Shown: positions 1-7,935 of the stretch, piece by piece
Layout of the letters: every line of letters starts with the position of its first letter
Numbering within the stretch: the first letter of the stretch is position 1
Source: Pseudoalteromonas piscicida
Lineage (GTDB): Bacteria > Pseudomonadota > Gammaproteobacteria > Enterobacterales > Alteromonadaceae
Assembly: GCF_002208135.1 (NCBI RefSeq)
Contig: NZ_CP021646.1
Location: 3,936,001 to 4,000,000, forward strand
DNA: 64,000 nucleotides
Direction of reading: 5' to 3'
Notes under the pieces: generated by a model
Told to the model about the DNA's origin: nothing
Databases searched by the model: none
What the model saw: the letters and a program-made list of their open reading frames with translations, nothing else
Program-made: the position numbers and the translations under genes

Positions 1-926
1 GGATAATCGTTAACCCATTCGAAACCTAATGTCGTGATAAATCACGACCTACCACCCATCCGTAGGTCGAGGTTTACCTCGATGCGATAATGATTTATCC
101 ACTCGAAACCTAATGTCGTGATAAATCACGACCTACCATCCCCCGTAGGTCGAGGTTTACCTCGACGGGATAATCGATAATCCATTCGCAAAACTATTGT
201 CGTGATAAATCACGACCTACCACCCATCCGTAGGTCGAGGTTTACCTCGACGGGATAATCGTTAACCCATTCGAAACCTAATGTCGTGATAAATCACGAC
301 CTACCATCCCCCGTAGGTCGAGGTTTACCTTGATGCGATAATCATTTATCTATTCGGAACCTGTTGTCGTGATAAATCACGACCTACCATCCATCCGTAG
401 ATCGAGGTTTACCTCGATGCGATAATGATTTATCCATTCAGAACCTAATGTCGTGATAAATCACGACCTACCACCCATCCGTAGGTCGAGGTTTACCTCG
501 ACGGGATAATCGTTAACCCATTCGAAACCTGTTGTCGTGATAAATCACGACCTACCATCCCCCGTAGGTCGAGGTTTACCTCGACGGGATAATCGTTAAC
601 CCATTCGAAACCTGTTGTCGTGATAAATCACGACCTACCATCCCCCGTAGGTCGAGGCTTACCTCGACGGGATAATCGTTAACCCATTCGAAACCTAATG
701 TCGTGATAAATCACGACCTACCATCCATCCGTAGGTCGAGGTTTACCTCGACGGGATAATCGTTAACCCATTCGAAACCTAATGTCGTGATAAATCACGA
801 CCTACCACCCATCCGTAGGTCGAGGTTTACCTCGATGGGATAATAGTTAATCCATTCGCAAACCTGTCGTGATTGATCACGACCTACCAGCCAACCGTAG
901 GTCGAGGTTCACCTCGACAGATTTAA
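1..926. repeat. REP-like palindromic repeat array (about 11 units, ~84 bp period)
   Basis: Eleven units recur with a period of 82-84 bp; the first palindrome of each starts at about 31, 115, 199, 283, 366, 450, 534, 617, 700, 784 and 866. Each unit has two perfect 8-bp stems with 2-nt loops, GTCGTGAT/ATCACGAC and GTCGAGGT/ACCTCGAC. These are linked so that the flanking CGACCTAC and GTAGGTCG can also pair, giving nested hairpins. A spacer containing TTAACCCATTCGAAACCT separates the units. The last unit changes both loops but keeps both stems. The array begins mid-unit at base 1, so it continues to the left. It ends about 50 bp before a RAYT transposase gene, which in known systems acts on such REP palindromes. 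Confidence 0.9.
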
Positions 927-974
927 TCGAAGGGATTATCTTTAAAATTCATCTCTCAATTGCAAGGAATGCAC

Positions 975-1421
975 ATGAGCTGGAATGACCTGAGAAAAGG
1001 CAGGATATCAATCCCGTACGCGGAATACTTCATTACGTTTAACTGCCATAAACGCACGCCCTATTTTACGGATTATCGGCTGGCACGATTGTTTTGCCAA
1101 TCTATCTCACATAATGAACAAAAGTTTGAGTGCTGTTGGCAAACATGGGTGCTAATGCCAGATCACTTTCATGGCTTACTAACACTTGGAAATGCACAAC
1201 TTGGTAAGGTTGTTGGAGAATTAAAAGGCAGAACAGCTTACCTGCTAAATAAACAATTGGATTCAAAATACAAAATTTGGCAAAGCGCGTATTACGATCA
1301 TCAGCTCAGATCCACAGAAGATAGGCATACCATTGCCCGCTATATTGCTGCAAACCCACTAAGAACCAAGCTAGTAAGCCGCATTGGTGATTATCCTTAT
1401 TGGAACTCACACTTTTTATGA
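975..1421 (+). CDS. REP-associated tyrosine transposase (RAYT, IS200/Y1 family)
   Basis: A small Y1-type single-strand DNA transposase of about 148 residues. The metal-binding motif reads MPDHFHGLL, the His-hydrophobic-His pair of the family. A later helix RYIAANPLR matches the YI..NP segment typical of RAYTs and contains the likely nucleophilic tyrosine. The frame is open from a TTG at 960, but AAGGA at 964-968 sits at good distance from the ATG at 975, and the protein then starts MSWNDLRKGR as family members do, so 975 is preferred. Its position directly after the REP array fits the known pairing in which a RAYT cleaves and spreads REP sequences. The gene is intact, and a MITE begins 6 bp after its stop. 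Confidence 0.88.
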   Translation: MSWNDLRKGRISIPYAEYFITFNCHKRTPYFTDYRLARLFCQSISHNEQKFECCWQTWVLMPDHFHGLLTLGNAQLGKVVGELKGRTAYLLNKQLDSKYKIWQSAYYDHQLRSTEDRHTIARYIAANPLRTKLVSRIGDYPYWNSHFL

Positions 1422-1426
1422 TTGGC

Positions 1427-1743
1427 TAGGGCCTGTTGACCTTTGCTGTTTGATTTTTGTTCTCCTGAGTGTGTTTTGATCGCGACGCTCGACTTGTCGC
1501 CTAGTAATCTAGGCAAAAGTTGAGCAACAATGAACAAAGCGCACTCAGGGGAACCCAAAGGGCAGCGCTTGATTGGCATTTCTACTGTGTTGCCCCACAA
1601 GGATGTGGGGTAAGGTGACTTTGCAGGAGCACAAAGTCTTTATCGCCTAACTTACATAGAATAACTATGCTACGCAGGCTCTGCCTTGTATAAATACCAA
1701 TCAAACTGCTGAAAAAACAAACTTGAAAGGTCAACAGGCCCTA
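1427..1743. mobile_element. MITE copy 1, 317 bp, with perfect 18-bp terminal inverted repeats
   Basis: The ends are exact inverted copies, TAGGGCCTGTTGACCTTT at 1427-1444 and its complement at 1726-1743, each bounded by TA as in TA-targeting (Tc1/mariner/IS630-like) elements. No transposase is encoded. A second, inverted copy lies at 18361-18627. Copy 1 carries about 49 extra bp near 1593-1642, containing a CCCCAC/GTGGGG hairpin, that copy 2 lacks. Short open frames inside the element (for example on the minus strand at 1397-1600) recur in both copies but look like element sequence rather than genes. Confidence 0.8.
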
Positions 1744-2845
1744 GTTAAAGGCGCTCTTCCCAACTCAGTTAACACGCTTCGATATACCGACAAGTTACCT
1801 TCCGCCATCACCTCAATGGCAAATTCACTGCACATTTTAGCGCGGCCTTTACGGCCCATTTGCTCTCGTAAAATCGGGTCCTGCAATAAGCGATTAAGAT
1901 CTTGGGTAAACTGAACTTGATTACCAACCGGAGCAAGTAATCCGGTTTCATTGTGCGCAACCGCTTCAGGAATGCCGCCAGCAGCAAAGCCCACGACAGG
2001 CACGCCAGATGCGCTACTTTGTAATAACGCTACGCCTAGCCCTTCCATCGATGCTGGATGTGCAACAATATCAACCGCCGGTAAAATACGCGCTACGTCT
2101 TGTCGAAATCCCACTAGCTGGACAATTCTTTGCAGCCCCAGTTCATCTATACGTGCCTGATACTGTTGCTGCTTTGGCCCTCGACCAAACAGTAATACGC
2201 GCAAATTAGGATGCTCAGCAATGAGTTGTTTGGCTGCACGCATGATCACATCTTGCCCTTTGCGCTCTATCAGTTGCGCAAAATTAGCCACAACCAAGGC
2301 ATTTTGGGGCAGTTCAAACTCATCAAGTAGCCATTGCCGCTCCGCTTTATTTGGCGTAAAACGCTGCGTATCGACTGCACTGTGAACCAACTTTACTTGC
2401 TCAGGGGCGACACCTTGCGAGAGTAATACTTGGCGGATCCCCTCTGAGATAGCGATAACTTTATCGTAGGCTGGGTATTTTAATTTTGACCACCAGCGTG
2501 GCTCGGTGTTGTCGACTCGCCTCGATAAAATAACAGGAACATTAAGCGACTTCGCGGCAAGTAACCCCAAGTATCAACCCCTCTGCGGCTGTGAATATGA
2601 ACACAATCAGGTTGGTGATGGGCAATAACCCTTCGCAAACGCAAACATTGCATGACATCGAGATCGCCTGCCATTTTCACAGGAACCACAGCAACTTGCT
2701 TATCAACTGCTGCAATCATTTCACTATTAGGCGGGCAAACCAGCACGTTCTCAATGCCCTTTTGCTGTAACGCTTGAGTTAAATACACCACTTGTTGTGC
2801 GCCGCCATATAAGTGACGGCCCGCTTCAATATGCAGAACTTTCAT
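1731..2845 (-). pseudogene. Family-4 glycosyltransferase of LPS core synthesis, broken by one frameshift
   Basis: Two overlapping frames together encode one GT4 (GT-B) glycosyltransferase of about 371 residues. The N-terminal part (from 2845) begins MKVLHIEAGRHLYGGAQ, the usual sugar-acceptor Rossmann start. The C-terminal part (to 1731) holds the nucleotide-sugar half with HPASMEGLGVALLQSSASG, the E-x7-E region of GT4. The join needs one extra base at a run of four G (plus-strand C 2565-2568): with five G the product would read GVDTWGLLAAKS. The start overlaps the stop of the upstream gene as ATGA, implying translational coupling. The last codons and TGA stop lie inside MITE copy 1, so the C-terminus (TRAC) is probably not ancestral. 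A sequencing error is as likely as a true pseudogene. Confidence 0.82.
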
Positions 2846-3870
2846 AGCACTTCTCCTAGTGCGCTCGAGACTCTTTGTGGCGTGAGCCCCACCATACAAT
2901 CAAAACGAGCCTCACAGGTTGGCCGACGTTTGCATGGTGAGCAAGCAAGTTTATCGCTCAACACGCGACCATTTGGATTGAAAGTGTTTTCATACGGCAA
3001 GGTTGAACCAAACAATGCAATAACCGGGATATGATGCGCCATCGCCATGTGAGTCAGCCCAGTATCAACGCCAATCACGCCTTTTGCCCCCCGAATGATC
3101 TCACTGCACTCAAGCAATGTCGTTTTCCCGGTTAGATTAATGATCCCCGGCATCTGTTTTTCTAAGCGCTCGCTATGTGCGATATCGCTTGGTCCGCCCA
3201 ACATAATAATATGCGTACAAATAGACTGCTTTACTTGTTTATACAACTCACTCCAATGCCCATCCACCCAGTGTTTCTGTGCTCTCGTTGTAAACGGGCA
3301 AAACACCACATAAGGCTGACCTTGGGTATGCTCAAATAACAGCGCCTCTGCATGTCGTTGTGTCTCGTTCGAGGCGATGAGCGAATATTGGAACGCCGCT
3401 TCTGGCGCACCAAAAAACTTCGCAGCAGCTCTGTATTCCGAGCTGATATCAGCAGACCAAGGCGAGGTCACTACCTTATTCATAAGCCACTGACTGCCTT
3501 CGCGACTATTGATCCCAACCTTATATTGAGCACCACTAAGCCAAGCCAGCACGCCACTTTTAAGGAGTCCTTGGGCGTCGAGTACTAAGTCGAATTGTCG
3601 GCTAGCCAACTGCTGTTTAAAGGTATTAACTTGCTTAAGTAGCGCGATGATCCCCTGTGCTTTTCGCACTTTTTGCCACTCATTACGAGGCCAAAGGATC
3701 ACCTCATCTAGCAATGGATTTTGTTGTAGCAAGGTCGCGCCGGCAGGCTCTGCTAACCAACTCAGTTTTGCCTCTGGATAACGTGCCTTTAGTGCAGAAA
3801 TAAGACCTGACGCCATCACGATGTCACCAATGGCACTGAGTCGGACAATAAGGATATTGTTGTATTGCAT
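2842..3870 (-). CDS. Family-9 glycosyltransferase (heptosyltransferase-like), LPS core
   Basis: The 342-residue product starts ILIVRLSAIGDIVMASGL, the standard ADP-heptose:LPS heptosyltransferase (GT9) N-terminus. A central segment VGINSREGSQ resembles WaaC-type enzymes, and the C-terminal half has GVDTGLTHMAMAHHIPVIALF, the donor-binding motif, written here across 19-21 residues of the family signature. A cysteine cluster CSPCKRRPTCEARFDCM near the end is typical of this family. It would add a heptose or similar sugar to the inner core at the cytoplasmic face of the inner membrane. It starts 2 bp after the waaA stop and overlaps the next gene by 4 bp, so the three genes form one operon. The exact acceptor cannot be read from sequence. 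Confidence 0.85.
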   Translation of the reverse strand: MQYNNILIVRLSAIGDIVMASGLISALKARYPEAKLSWLAEPAGATLLQQNPLLDEVILWPRNEWQKVRKAQGIIALLKQVNTFKQQLASRQFDLVLDAQGLLKSGVLAWLSGAQYKVGINSREGSQWLMNKVVTSPWSADISSEYRAAAKFFGAPEAAFQYSLIASNETQRHAEALLFEHTQGQPYVVFCPFTTRAQKHWVDGHWSELYKQVKQSICTHIIMLGGPSDIAHSERLEKQMPGIINLTGKTTLLECSEIIRGAKGVIGVDTGLTHMAMAHHIPVIALFGSTLPYENTFNPNGRVLSDKLACSPCKRRPTCEARFDCMVGLTPQRVSSALGEVL

Positions 3871-3872
3871 GG

Positions 3873-5219
3873 CTATCTGATCACCATTGGATGTAATCGG
3901 GTACTATGCACTGGCCGTTGCGCCTGCTTTAACTGATATAAAACTTGCAATGTGGTTTTGTGTAGTGCGCCATTATGCTTTGCGATAGCGGCTTGCCCTG
4001 CTTGTATTTGTTGTGCTGTTGTCGCATTATTTTGCCAATAGCCGATGACTTCTTTGGCTATTTGCTGCGATTCGTTACCCTCAACAAGTGCACCAGCTTG
4101 ACTCAGCGGCGCACATATATCTTCACAATTTCGTCGACTACTTCCCATTACGACGGCGGCCCCTTGGATAATGGCTTCGGCAGGATTATGGCCACCAAGC
4201 TTAACTAACGAGCCACCAATAAAAGCAACATGGGCATCACGATAAAATGCAAATAGCTTGCCCATCGTATCGAGCAGGTACACTTGCGTATTTGCCGTTA
4301 ATGTTGGCGCCTGCGAGTAACGCTGACAGCTCAGCCCGCTTGCTTGCAGCAGCTGCCAAACCTCATCAAACCTTTCAGGGTGACGCGGTGCGATAATTAG
4401 CTGAGCCGCTGGATTTTGCTCTAACAACTGCTTATGCGCTGCAACTACCGCTATTTCTTCGGTGTCATGCGTGCTCCCCGCAATCCATGTCAGCTGAGAG
4501 GGTTTTTGCGTTGGGTCGGCGTGCTTAAGCGCTGGCCAATCGTACTTAATATTACCGCACATCATCAGTTTTTCTGGTGGTACACCCAACTCGCGAAAAG
4601 CTTGATAACTTAGCTCACTTTGCGGCAGGATTTTATGCACCTTTGACACCATAAAGGTAAAAAGACCTAACATTTTGGCATAACGGTTTTTTGATCTCTC
4701 GGTCATGCGTGCATTCACTAGCATCACTCGACTGCCTCGGTTACGCGACTGACGGATAAGATTCGGCCACCACTCCATCTCAACCGACATGGTCAAAACC
4801 GGATTAAAATGCGCTAAGAACGTACCAACCGTCAATTGAAAGTCCAGTGGCAAATAGGTGTGAATGACTTGCTCCCCCCAGTTTCGCTCAATATAGTTGG
4901 AACCCGCGACCGTGGTACAAGTAAAAACAATGGGTAAATGAGGATGCTGTTTATGCAACTCAGGAATAAGTTTAGCAATAGCGGCGCATTCGCCGACAGA
5001 GACGCCGTGTAAGTGAATACAGGCGGGTAAACGCTTACAGTCGTAGATACCTAAGCGCTGCAAAAAGTGCTTTTTATAACCCGGTTTACATAGCCATTTT
5101 TTTAATAAGATCAGCGCAATCAAAGGTAAACACAACAGCAGGATACTGTTATAAACACCAATCCAAAATGAATGAGCTGATCTTTTACGAAGACGAGAGG
5201 TTGCCTTAACCTTAGCCAT
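3873..5219 (-). CDS. waaA: Kdo transferase (3-deoxy-D-manno-octulosonic acid transferase)
   Basis: A 448-residue homologue of WaaA/KdtA, which transfers Kdo from CMP-Kdo to lipid IVA at the inner membrane. After a short basic leader a hydrophobic anchor (about residues 18-40, YNSILLLCLPLIALILLKKW) precedes the GT30 domain. The catalytic glutamate is visible in HLHGVSVGE (E77). The C-terminal domain has GGSLVKLGGHNPAEA, the CMP-Kdo site of the family. It is about 20 residues longer than the E. coli protein, mostly at the N-terminus. AAGG eight bases before the ATG supports this start. It is the first gene of the LPS-core operon running toward 1731. Confidence 0.93.
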   Translation of the reverse strand: MAKVKATSRLRKRSAHSFWIGVYNSILLLCLPLIALILLKKWLCKPGYKKHFLQRLGIYDCKRLPACIHLHGVSVGECAAIAKLIPELHKQHPHLPIVFTCTTVAGSNYIERNWGEQVIHTYLPLDFQLTVGTFLAHFNPVLTMSVEMEWWPNLIRQSRNRGSRVMLVNARMTERSKNRYAKMLGLFTFMVSKVHKILPQSELSYQAFRELGVPPEKLMMCGNIKYDWPALKHADPTQKPSQLTWIAGSTHDTEEIAVVAAHKQLLEQNPAAQLIIAPRHPERFDEVWQLLQASGLSCQRYSQAPTLTANTQVYLLDTMGKLFAFYRDAHVAFIGGSLVKLGGHNPAEAIIQGAAVVMGSSRRNCEDICAPLSQAGALVEGNESQQIAKEVIGYWQNNATTAQQIQAGQAAIAKHNGALHKTTLQVLYQLKQAQRPVHSTRLHPMVIR

Positions 5220-5292
5220 AGCTACACCTTGTTATTCAAGCCTGAATTAACCCCAGTGTAACTATGGTTTTTGACACTAAATTGACAAGTAG

Positions 5293-7707
5293 CTACTCGT
5301 AGCGTAGCGCTCGTGAGGGGCGCTGACTTGCAATCTTGTAGGTGACGAGCAAAACAGTAAGCCAAGTAAGCAAGATCACAAGTAGACCTGCAACTCCATA
5401 GATCCATATAGATTGACTTATTCGCTCATTAAAGCGATTAAGCCACTCACCAACTAGCCAATACGTAAGCGGGATGGCAAGTACCATACTTAGTGCAGAT
5501 AACCACAAATACTCTTTAGCAACCAAGCTAATTAACCCAATACGTGTAGCGCCTAACACTTTGCGGATAGCTAATTCCTTTTCTTTGCGCAAGGTAGTAA
5601 ATGACGCTAACCCAAATGTTCCGAGTAAGGTCAGAAATATGGCTAAAGGACTAAAGATAGATAGCATGGTAAGTGTGTAGAGTTCATTCTTGTGGGCCGC
5701 CAAGAACTCATCGCTGAGAGACTGAACTTCTATATCACGGCGATTGAGATGTGCTGCAAGGACTTGTTCAATTTCAGTGATCACGTTATCAGGAACAATG
5801 CCTTCAGCGATCTTTAATACCACATTTGCAGTTTCGCCATCGGCATGACCAAGCATCAATGAAGTAGGTTGTACTGCATTATTCACGGAACCAATTCTGA
5901 TATCCTCAACTACGCCCACGACCTTGGCTGTCAATTTTCGCCTTGGTACGGTAACAGTGACGCCGATTACCTCATCAAGCTTCTCATATCCCGCTAAATG
6001 AGCCATTTTTTTGGTTATCAGGATAGCGACATGCGCCTCTCCATTTTGCTGTTCACGATACCAATCTCCAGTGTAATCGCGACTAAAGCCTCGCCCAGTA
6101 ATCAACTTTAACCCGAGTACATCAATCACGTCATAACCCGTATTGATTACTGCTAACATGCCGTCATAGGTTTCGCCATTTGGCCAAGTGTAATGCATCC
6201 CACCGTTAATGGCGGTTGCATAATTGGTATCGCTCAATGTCCAACCAGCCACACCTGAGATCTGGCCTAACTCATCAAGCAATGCGTTACCTTGTTGCTG
6301 ATAAATCAGCGCTGAGGGCAATTCTCGAATGATAATTCGCTGTGCTTTTTCGTAACCTACATCCAGCTGTTTTACCAGCATCATTTGTTGATAGATCATG
6401 CTGATAGCTGCTATCAGCCCTACGCCAATCGCACCTTGTAAGCATAAGGTTATTTTGCGGATCCTTGCTGATGAACGCCCTCGACTAAAATCGCCACTTA
6501 ACACTTTTTTCGCGCCAAATGACGAGATAAATAAAGCAGGATATAGCCCAGAAAGTAGTCCAACCACTGTCAATGTAACCACAAGACCGAGCATAAATAG
6601 AGAGTCGTATACCAACGTAAGGGGCTGCGCAATGAGCGGATTAAAGTGCGGCAATGCCAACTCAACGATTACAACCCCTAAAAACCCTGAAGACAGCACA
6701 ATCAGTAAAGATTCTGACAGGAATTGTGTGACGAGTTGTGACTTACTAGCACCTAACGCTTTACGTATGCCGACTTCTTTAGCGCGCTTTGCTGCACTGG
6801 CAATATTAAAGTTAATAAAATTAGCGCTGGCTATGATCACAAGTAAAATACTCAGCACAACGCTCACTTGTAGTGCCAAATAAGACCCTCCTTGCTTCAT
6901 CTCTACGGTACCATTGGTGTGGAAATGCAACTGGGTCAATGGAATAAACTGAAACTGGATGTCTTTGAAGTTAGGGTTTTTAGCTCTTTTTTGCATCTCG
7001 CGCGTCATCTCTAGCGCTAACGCGTTAGGATCAGCTTCTGGCTGCAACTTCAAATACACATGACTACTAAAAGGACCGCGCTGCAATTTGGGTAAGTACA
7101 TCAGCACATCAAAGTCAAAGTGTGTATTTGCTTCTAAATCCGCAAAAACAGCAGCCACTTCATAGCTTCCCCCTTCGTAAGCAAGCTGCCTACCGATAAC
7201 ATCTGTGTCGCCAAACAAGCGCTCTGATTCTGTCTGGCTAAGGGCAATAAGATTGGGCTGAGTAAGTGCCCGAGTTAAGTCTCCATGTAATACTGAGATA
7301 TTTACAAACTCAGCCAAGTTTGGCGTCGCGACATATGCTTTTTTGAACTTAAAGCGCTGCTCTTTAATCTGCACGATATCCGCCATTGGTTGGCCACTAT
7401 ATTGTAACGATTCAACTCGGCTAACAATCAACAGATCTTGTATTTGACTGTGCTTTTGCATCAGCTGCGGCATTCTGGGGTCAATCGCACCGCGCACGCC
7501 CACACCGACAGAACGCAAATCTAAATGTACTCGATAAACATGATTTGCATCAGGCTGATGTTTATCAACAATCAACTGACTTTGGGCAAATAAAGCCACG
7601 ATAATTGCAGCAGCAATTCCAATGCTGAAACCGATGATATTGAGCAGTGTGGGTAGCTTTTGCTTTTTACTTACCCGAATTGCTGTACTCAAATATGAAG
7701 TGAGCAT
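5293..7707 (-). CDS. MacB-like ABC transporter permease (first of two)
   Basis: An 804-residue permease with the duplicated MacB_PCD/FtsX layout: an N-terminal membrane helix (about 20-42), a large periplasmic domain, three helices with the conserved KRAKEVGIRKALGASKSQL loop, a second periplasmic domain, and a C-terminal FtsX block with KEKELAIRKVLGATR. It is clearly paralogous to the next permease upstream (7936-10332). AAGGAT precedes the start. It is separated from the upstream permease by 228 bp with a hairpin, so it may be expressed less than, or separately from, the rest of the operon. It lacks its own ATPase and presumably uses the one at 10336-11043. The substrate is unknown. Confidence 0.88.
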   Translation of the reverse strand: MLTSYLSTAIRVSKKQKLPTLLNIIGFSIGIAAAIIVALFAQSQLIVDKHQPDANHVYRVHLDLRSVGVGVRGAIDPRMPQLMQKHSQIQDLLIVSRVESLQYSGQPMADIVQIKEQRFKFKKAYVATPNLAEFVNISVLHGDLTRALTQPNLIALSQTESERLFGDTDVIGRQLAYEGGSYEVAAVFADLEANTHFDFDVLMYLPKLQRGPFSSHVYLKLQPEADPNALALEMTREMQKRAKNPNFKDIQFQFIPLTQLHFHTNGTVEMKQGGSYLALQVSVVLSILLVIIASANFINFNIASAAKRAKEVGIRKALGASKSQLVTQFLSESLLIVLSSGFLGVVIVELALPHFNPLIAQPLTLVYDSLFMLGLVVTLTVVGLLSGLYPALFISSFGAKKVLSGDFSRGRSSARIRKITLCLQGAIGVGLIAAISMIYQQMMLVKQLDVGYEKAQRIIIRELPSALIYQQQGNALLDELGQISGVAGWTLSDTNYATAINGGMHYTWPNGETYDGMLAVINTGYDVIDVLGLKLITGRGFSRDYTGDWYREQQNGEAHVAILITKKMAHLAGYEKLDEVIGVTVTVPRRKLTAKVVGVVEDIRIGSVNNAVQPTSLMLGHADGETANVVLKIAEGIVPDNVITEIEQVLAAHLNRRDIEVQSLSDEFLAAHKNELYTLTMLSIFSPLAIFLTLLGTFGLASFTTLRKEKELAIRKVLGATRIGLISLVAKEYLWLSALSMVLAIPLTYWLVGEWLNRFNERISQSIWIYGVAGLLVILLTWLTVLLVTYKIASQRPSRALRYE

Positions 7708-7889
7708 AGAAGATCCTTTTTAGTTATTTTTTATAAAGGTACCCAGTACAAAGTCACTTGATTTTTCCACTCGCGATTGTGACTCACTTATAAAAATCAC
7801 TGCTTGATAGCGGCATATTCATACCATTTAAAAGCAGAAATGGTCGTGCCGACATTAGCGATGAACAGACCAAGAAATAAATGATGAAA

Positions 7890-7908
7890 GCGGCCTAAAT
7901 TAGGCCGC
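7890..7908 (-). terminator. Palindromic hairpin between the two permease genes
   Basis: GCGGCCTAA-A-TTAGGCCGC forms a perfect 9-bp stem 27 bp beyond the stop of the 7936-10332 gene. On the minus strand it is followed by a T-rich stretch (TTTCATCATTTATTT), a weak intrinsic-terminator or attenuator shape. The remainder of the 7708-7935 gap shows no gene. It may hold a promoter for the last permease, but no convincing -35/-10 pair was identified. Confidence 0.5.
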
Positions 7909-7935
7909 AATTTCTTGAGTGATTACCAATTTAAT

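Noticed and set aside
1..926. A CRISPR array
   Set aside because: Both the palindromic parts and the spacers repeat from unit to unit, so there are no unique spacers, and no cas genes are present. The adjacent RAYT explains the array.
1397..1600. Small protein gene shared by both MITE copies (also 18400-18639 on plus)
   Set aside because: The frame lies within the element and runs into the inverted repeat, has no ribosome site and is best explained as duplicated element sequence.
2480..2899. Separate short gene upstream of the glycosyltransferase
   Set aside because: It encodes the N-terminal third of the same GT4 protein; one missing G explains the split.
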